From the NCBI RefSeq assembly GCF_000429505.1, contig NZ_AUBZ01000005.1:1-64000 (forward strand): DNA of 64,000 nt, in the 5' to 3' direction. The position numbers and the translations under genes are program-made. Below the pieces are notes generated by a model that saw nothing but the letters and a program-made list of their open reading frames with translations, made no database searches and was not told where the DNA came from. Position 1 is the stretch's first letter. Each line of letters begins with the position of its first letter. This document shows positions 59,641 to 64,000 of the stretch, in pieces. The DNA is from Aliagarivorans taiwanensis DSM 22990. GTDB taxonomy: Bacteria > Pseudomonadota > Gammaproteobacteria > Enterobacterales > Celerinatantimonadaceae.

Positions 59641-60744
59641 TTAGATCACCATCAACTCGCCTTGGATGGCACCCGCTTGCTTAAGCGCTTCGAGAATAGA
59701 TACCAAATCGCCCGGTGCAACCCCTACCCGATTCACCGCGCGCACTAAGTCGTCGAGCGACGCGCCTGGGTCGAAGTGGAACATACGTGAATCCGCTTGC
59801 TCGGTTTGAATATCGGTGACGGTACCTTCCACCGTTTGGCCATTACCCAAGGCATTGGGCTGGGAGACAAACGGTGTTTCAGAAACACGAATAGTTAAGC
59901 CGCCGTGAGTAATCGCCGCGGGCAACAAGCGCACATCTTTGCCGATCACAATCGTGCCGGTACGCGAGTTAACAATAATCCTAGCCGACTCCGAGGCAGG
60001 CTCAAAGGTCAGGTTTTCCAGCGTAGACAGATAGGCGACCCGCTGACCTGGGTCACGCGGTGCATACACCCGTACTGAAGCAGCATCCAACGGCATCGCC
60101 GTATTGGGGCCAACTAGGGCGTTAATCGTGTCAGCCATGCGCTTCGCGGTGGTGAAGTCAGAACGCTTCAAGTTAAAAGTAATAGTATCGCCCTGCATAA
60201 AAGGCGATGGGACTTCGCGCTCTACAATCGCGCCGTTAGGAATACGGCCAACCGTTGGCGTGTTAGAGATCACCTTCGAGCCATCAGCCCCCTCGGCGCC
60301 AAAACCACCAACAATTAAGTTACCCTGCGCCAAGGCGTACACCTCACCATCGGCACCTTTCAAAAAGGTCTGCAACAAACTTCCGCCGCGTAAGCTTTTT
60401 GCTTCGCCCACTGCCGATACCGTGATATCGATAGTCTGGCCGGGCTTTACAAATGGCGGCAGCTCCGCATGTACCGCCACCGGCGCTACATTACGGATCC
60501 GCAAGTTGCTGCCCTCTGGCATGCTAATGCCGAAGTTACGCAGCATGGTGGCAAAGCTTTGCTCAGCGAACTCACTGTTACGCTCACCGGTGCCGGGTAA
60601 ACCCACCACCAAGCCATAGCCAATCAGTTGGTTCGAGCGAACCCCTTGCACGTTGGCCACATCTTTGATCCGAGCGGCCTGCGCCAGGTTAATTTGGCTT
60701 AGCGTCAGTGCCAGTACCAATGCGGTTAGAAGTTTGTTCAACAT
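59641..60744 (-). CDS. flgI: Flagellar P-ring protein FlgI
   Basis: Periplasmic P-ring subunit around the rod. The 367-residue protein has a signal peptide (about 1-23, cleaved after AQA), then [31 protein letters not shown] and [21 protein letters not shown] typical of FlgI. It ends [10 protein letters not shown]. It lies 27 bp after flgH. Confidence 0.96.
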   Translation of the reverse strand: MLNKLLTALVLALTLSQINLAQAARIKDVANVQGVRSNQLIGYGLVVGLPGTGERNSEFAEQSFATMLRNFGISMPEGSNLRIRNVAPVAVHAELPPFVKPGQTIDITVSAVGEAKSLRGGSLLQTFLKGADGEVYALAQGNLIVGGFGAEGADGSKVISNTPTVGRIPNGAIVEREVPSPFMQGDTITFNLKRSDFTTAKRMADTINALVGPNTAMPLDAASVRVYAPRDPGQRVAYLSTLENLTFEPASESARIIVNSRTGTIVIGKDVRLLPAAITHGGLTIRVSETPFVSQPNALGNGQTVEGTVTDIQTEQADSRMFHFDPGASLDDLVRAVNRVGVAPGDLVSILEALKQAGAIQGELMVI

Positions 60745-60771
60745 AGTGTTACTCCCCTTGCGGGCCTCTGT

Positions 60772-61446
60772 TTACAGCGGCCACAGCGGGCTGTTAAAGA
60801 ATTTCGTTAGCCATCCCTTCTGGGTGGTATTGGCAAAATCGCCGGTACCGCCGTACTGGATGCGGGCATTTGCCACACGCAGTGAAGGGATGGTGTTATC
60901 AGGACCCACGTCTTCCGGGCGAACAATACCGGTTAGACGAATGTATTCGTTACCGTTATTCAACATCAGCCACTTCTCGCCGCTGATAACCAGGTTGCCG
61001 TTATTCAGCACTTTCACCACGTTCACCGCGATGGAGCCGCTTAGGCTGTTACTTTGGGCAGCATCAGCTTCGCCGGCAAAATCGTTATTGCCGGAGTAAC
61101 CAAATTCAATCGGCGCGCCATTAATAGTGGCAGGCCCCCACGGTGTGGTGACTTGGCCGACGTTGATATTGTTCGATTTACTGGATTCGTTGGTCGCTGA
61201 TTTGCTGGCCTGGGTACGCTCTTGCAGGTTTACCACAAGGGTGTCACCCAGGTAGATACCAGTGCGATCAGCATACAAGTCGTTGGCGTAGTTTTCCGTA
61301 AATAACGACCCTGTGACCTGCGCATCCATGGCGGGCTCCTCTGGATAAACTGGGGCAAACGCAGGATCGTCAGGCACAATCGCGTTGTTGACACTGGCAC
61401 AACCGGCTAGACCCAGGCACAACAGAGAAAAGGTTAACTTGTACAT
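60772..61446 (-). CDS. flgH: Flagellar L-ring lipoprotein FlgH
   Basis: Outer-membrane L-ring subunit. The start is ATG 61446 (MYKLTFSLL), with GAGG six bases upstream; the in-frame TTG further up is unlikely. The 224-residue protein has a lipoprotein signal with lipobox LAGC, then SLFTENYANDLYADRTGIYLGDTLVVNLQERTQASKSA and GEKWLMLNNGNEYIRLTGIVRPEDV. It is 15 bp after flgG. Confidence 0.96.
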   Translation of the reverse strand: MYKLTFSLLCLGLAGCASVNNAIVPDDPAFAPVYPEEPAMDAQVTGSLFTENYANDLYADRTGIYLGDTLVVNLQERTQASKSATNESSKSNNINVGQVTTPWGPATINGAPIEFGYSGNNDFAGEADAAQSNSLSGSIAVNVVKVLNNGNLVISGEKWLMLNNGNEYIRLTGIVRPEDVGPDNTIPSLRVANARIQYGGTGDFANTTQKGWLTKFFNSPLWPL

Positions 61447-61461
61447 ACAACACCTCAATGC

Positions 61462-62250
61462 TTATAGCTGTTGAGTTGCAAAGTTCAGCATCTGATCCAC
61501 GGTAGAGATAACTTTCGAGTTCATCTCATAGACCCGCTGAGCTTCAATAAGATTGACCAGCTCTTCGGTGACATTCACGTTCGAGGTCTCTAAGGCCCCT
61601 TGGTGAATACCACCCAGTCCGTTTTCGGCAGCAATACCCTGTTGAGGGGCACCACTCGAGCCGGTCTCCAAATAAAGGTTTTGTCCCACTGGCTCAAGAC
61701 CCGCAGGGTTTACAAAATCGGTAATAGTAATCTGGCCAATCACCTGGCTTGCTGCCTGACCGGCCACCTGCACACTCACCTCACCGTCTTCACCCACGGT
61801 AAAGCTTTGCGCATCTTCTGGTACCTGAATCTCAGGCTGCAGCGGATAGCCAAAGCCCGGAGTCACGATGGTGCCATCTTCGTTAAGCGAGAACTGACCA
61901 TTGCGGGTGTAGGCAATGTTGCCATCAGGCATCAAAATCTCGAAAAAGCCACGGCCGTTGATCATTAAATCAAAGGCGTTATCGGTGGTTTGCACGTTAC
62001 CTTGTTGGTGGTCTTTTTGGGTGGCCACAACTTTGGCACCCACACCAATCATCAGGCCCGAAGGCATGGTGGTGTTTTGCGAAGAACGACCGCCCGGTTG
62101 GTTGATGGTTTGGTACAGCAAGTCTTCAAACACGGCGCGGGATTTTTTGTAACCCACGGTGCTGGCATTCGCCAGGTTGTTCGAAATTACCGAAACGTTG
62201 GTTTGCTGGGCATCTAACCCTGTTTTACTAATCCAAAGTGCAGGATGCAT
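61462..62250 (-). CDS. flgG: Flagellar distal rod protein FlgG
   Basis: Distal rod subunit. The 262-residue product has the rod-protein N-terminus (ALWISKTGLDAQQTNVSVISNNLANASTVGYKKSRAVFEDL), the FlgG phrase GRGFFEILMPDGNIAYTRNGQF and the C-terminus SNVNVTEELVNLIEAQRVYEMNSKVISTVDQML. AAGGAG six bases upstream sets the start. It follows flgF by 16 bp. Confidence 0.97.
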   Translation of the reverse strand: MHPALWISKTGLDAQQTNVSVISNNLANASTVGYKKSRAVFEDLLYQTINQPGGRSSQNTTMPSGLMIGVGAKVVATQKDHQQGNVQTTDNAFDLMINGRGFFEILMPDGNIAYTRNGQFSLNEDGTIVTPGFGYPLQPEIQVPEDAQSFTVGEDGEVSVQVAGQAASQVIGQITITDFVNPAGLEPVGQNLYLETGSSGAPQQGIAAENGLGGIHQGALETSNVNVTEELVNLIEAQRVYEMNSKVISTVDQMLNFATQQL

Positions 62251-62266
62251 AATTTACTCCTTGATC

Positions 62267-63013
62267 CTAGGTTAGACGCAGCAGGCTGCTTGCTGCTCGG
62301 TCATTCTCATCGGCGGTTTTCATCATTTTTACTTGCATCTCAAACTGCCGCTGTAAACTAATCATGTGGGTCATTTCCTGAACGGGATTGACGTTACTTG
62401 CTTCTAACGCGCCTTTAATCACCCCCACGGTGGCATCGGGTACAATGCCTTGGCCATCGGTACGACGGAACAAGCCATCTTCCCCTTTGGTCAACGCCGC
62501 ATAGTCTGGGCGGCTAAGCTTGATGCGGTTGATCTCTTCCAGCGCATCAGGCAGTGCGCCTTCAGGGCGGATCTCAACCGTACCGTCTTCGTGGATCTGC
62601 AGTTTCTCAACCGGCAGAGGAATGATAATTGGCGCGTCTTGGTTACCCAGTACCGGCTGCCCTGAGCTGGTCTGCAATACCCCGGCTGGCGAGATAGTAA
62701 AGTTACCGTTGCGGGTTAACGCTTCCTGACCATCTTTATCCTGAATCGAAATCCAACCATCGCCCTTAATAGCAACGTCAAGATCTCGACCAGTGGTTCG
62801 GATCCCTCCCCCTTCAAAGTTCTGGGTGGGACGCTCGGTCATAGCAAATACCCGAGAAGGCATGCCCGGCCCAAAGGCCTGCATGGTTCTGGCGTTTTCC
62901 AAGTCCGCTTTGAAACCGGTGGTATTCGCATTGGCAAGGTTGTTACCCCTTACCGAAAGCGAATGCATGTTCTGCTTTGCCCCGGTCATCGCGATATACA
63001 GCAAGTTGTCCAT
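62267..63013 (-). CDS. flgF: Flagellar proximal rod protein FlgF
   Basis: Proximal rod subunit, first gene of the flgFGHIJKL operon. The 248-residue protein has LLYIAMTGAKQNMHSLSVRGNNLANANTTGFKADLEN at its start and SNVNPVQEMTHMISLQRQFEMQVKMMKTADEND at the end. AAGGA precedes the ATG. A sigma-54 promoter lies about 40-55 bp upstream, which separates it from flgE. Confidence 0.96.
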   Translation of the reverse strand: MDNLLYIAMTGAKQNMHSLSVRGNNLANANTTGFKADLENARTMQAFGPGMPSRVFAMTERPTQNFEGGGIRTTGRDLDVAIKGDGWISIQDKDGQEALTRNGNFTISPAGVLQTSSGQPVLGNQDAPIIIPLPVEKLQIHEDGTVEIRPEGALPDALEEINRIKLSRPDYAALTKGEDGLFRRTDGQGIVPDATVGVIKGALEASNVNPVQEMTHMISLQRQFEMQVKMMKTADENDRAASSLLRLT

Positions 63014-63053
63014 TTTTTTTCCTTCGTCAAATGACTGACTTTTTTATGGAAAA

Positions 63054-63069
63054 TGCAAGCTTGATGCCA
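63054..63069 (-). promoter_or_regulatory. Sigma-54 promoter of the flgF operon
   Basis: Minus strand TGGCAT, 5 nt, TTGCA; GG and GC separated by 10 nt. It predicts a start near 63043 and a leader of about 30 nt. It fits FlrC-dependent control of this gene set in polar-flagellum systems. Confidence 0.82.
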
Positions 63070-63141
63070 AGGAGAGAAAGGAATAGTAATTACTGGAATT
63101 ATTTAGGGTTTTTAATAACTTACGGCGCCAGAAAAAACAAA

Positions 63142-63161
63142 CGGGAGGCCGAGGCCTCCCG
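63142..63161 (-). terminator. Intrinsic terminator of flgE
   Basis: Perfect 9-bp stem CGGGAGGCC/GGCCTCCCG with a 2-nt centre (effective loop larger), followed on the minus strand by TTTGTTTTTT; 21 nt after the flgE stop. Confidence 0.88.
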
Positions 63162-63182
63162 CTATTCGTCGCTACAGTCAGA

Positions 63183-64000
63183 TTAACGGATCTGGATGAT
63201 GGTTTGTTGCAAGGTGGAGTTCACTTCCAGCGCTCGCGAGTTCGCCTGGAAGTTACGCTGGGCGCTAATCAGGTTTACCAGCTGCTCGGTCAGATTAACG
63301 TTGGCCTGCTCTAGCGAGGCCGAGTTGATCTTACCAAAGGTACCGGTATTCGCTTCACCAGCAATCGCCTCACCACTTCGCTGAGTTTGCTGCCATGCGG
63401 TGTCGCCAATCTGGCCCAGACCTTGGTTGTTGTTAAACTGAGCCACCGCCACTTTGGCGATATTGGTCGTGGTACCATTTGAGTAAGAAGCTACCACCAG
63501 ACCCTCTGGGCTAATATCGATACCGGTCAGTTTACCTACGGTAGAACCATTTTGAGATAGGTCGCTAACCTCAAAGGCGGAGTTGAACTGGGTTACGTTG
63601 CCGTAGTTAAACAGGAGCTGTTGGGTAGATTCAACAGAACCAGTCACCGGGTCCCAAACACCACCAATATTACCTAACTCCTCAGTCTCGATAACCGCTG
63701 GATCTTGGTTTGCTAACTGACCAGAGCTATCAAACGTCAACACAGCTGCATCAGGAATAGTTGTATTAGGGTTGCCAGGGTCAGGGGTAATATTGTTAGT
63801 ACTGTTATCGATGTTTACGGGCTCCCCATCAACATAGACAAACTTGTACCAAGTATTTGCAGTAGTCTGGTCTTTCACAAAGTACGTTTCTGCAACGTGG
63901 GCCCCACCTTGACTGTCATACACTGTGACCGAAGTTGCAGATGTATAAGTATCACTATCAGCAGGGTTAAAAAATGTAACATCATGACTGGTTCCATTGG
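63183..64000 (-). CDS. flgE: Flagellar hook protein FlgE, C-terminal part cut by the window edge
   Basis: Hook subunit; only the last 272 or so residues are seen, and the frame runs open past the right edge (HDVTFFNPADSDTYTSATSV before the first internal Met-like codon). Visible are the FlgE domain phrase VYDSQGGAHVAETYFVKD, GLVVASYSNGTTTNIAKVAVAQF, QTQRSGEAI and the C-terminal NVNLTEQLVNLISAQRNFQANSRALEVNSTLQQ. It has its own terminator, so it ends a transcript separate from flgF. Confidence 0.95.
   Translation of the reverse strand, partial: NGTSHDVTFFNPADSDTYTSATSVTVYDSQGGAHVAETYFVKDQTTANTWYKFVYVDGEPVNIDNSTNNITPDPGNPNTTIPDAAVLTFDSSGQLANQDPAVIETEELGNIGGVWDPVTGSVESTQQLLFNYGNVTQFNSAFEVSDLSQNGSTVGKLTGIDISPEGLVVASYSNGTTTNIAKVAVAQFNNNQGLGQIGDTAWQQTQRSGEAIAGEANTGTFGKINSASLEQANVNLTEQLVNLISAQRNFQANSRALEVNSTLQQTIIQIR

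Overview
The window reads as chromosome of a motile, marine-type gammaproteobacterium in the Alteromonadales, most like Shewanella, Ferrimonas or a close relative. The basis is the set of protein families and the gene order: a 180-kDa-class NAD-glutamate dehydrogenase beside quinone-type pyrD, ZapC, the run cmk-rpsA-ihfB-lapA-lapB-pyrF, a rhombosortase, a polar-flagellum FlrA/FlrB/FlrC cascade, and two short (about 271 aa) flagellins. The genus is an inference; no rRNA or tRNA gene was seen.

Layout. Positions 1-341 hold the 3' end of an IS4-family (Tn5-like) transposase. Positions 414-32112 are mostly housekeeping: class I fumarase, pabB, nudL, sdaA, cysB, a YbbA/YbbP exporter divergent from the TesA esterase, zapC, pyrD, NAD-GDH, a DUF2835 gene, pepN, an NSS-family transporter, PBP4 (dacB), the DeaD RNA helicase, a CDP-alcohol phosphatidyltransferase, H-NS, rhombosortase, and then pyrF-lapB-lapA-ihfB-rpsA-cmk on the minus strand.

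Positions 32239-64000 are one flagellar and flagellin-glycosylation region. flrA and flrBC (minus) are the sigma-54 regulators. Divergent from flrA is a tightly overlapping pseudaminic acid operon, pseB-pseC-pseF-pseG(H)-pseI, in which the PseG hydrolase is fused to a PseH-like GNAT domain. It is followed by a small unknown gene and rmlA. Converging on it is a long minus-strand run, flaG-fliD-fliS-fliT-maf-glycosyltransferase-wecE-wecD. This joins the filament cap and chaperones to the Maf transferase and to two enzymes of dTDP-Fuc4NAc synthesis. Two flagellin genes with matching sigma-28 promoters follow, then flgL-flgK-flgJ-flgI-flgH-flgG-flgF behind a sigma-54 promoter, and the 3' part of flgE.

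The most striking unexplained element lies in the 576-bp gap between the two flagellin genes. A near-perfect sigma-54 promoter points against both genes. About 170 bp downstream is a strong intrinsic terminator in the same direction, and there is no convincing ORF between them. The predicted RNA of about 190 nt carries a 15-nt perfect complement to the Shine-Dalgarno region of the downstream flagellin, and its terminator loop can pair with a hairpin loop in that flagellin's 5' UTR. It also overlaps the predicted 3' UTR of the upstream flagellin. I read it as a candidate flagellar antisense/regulatory RNA, possibly evolved from a decayed flagellin copy.
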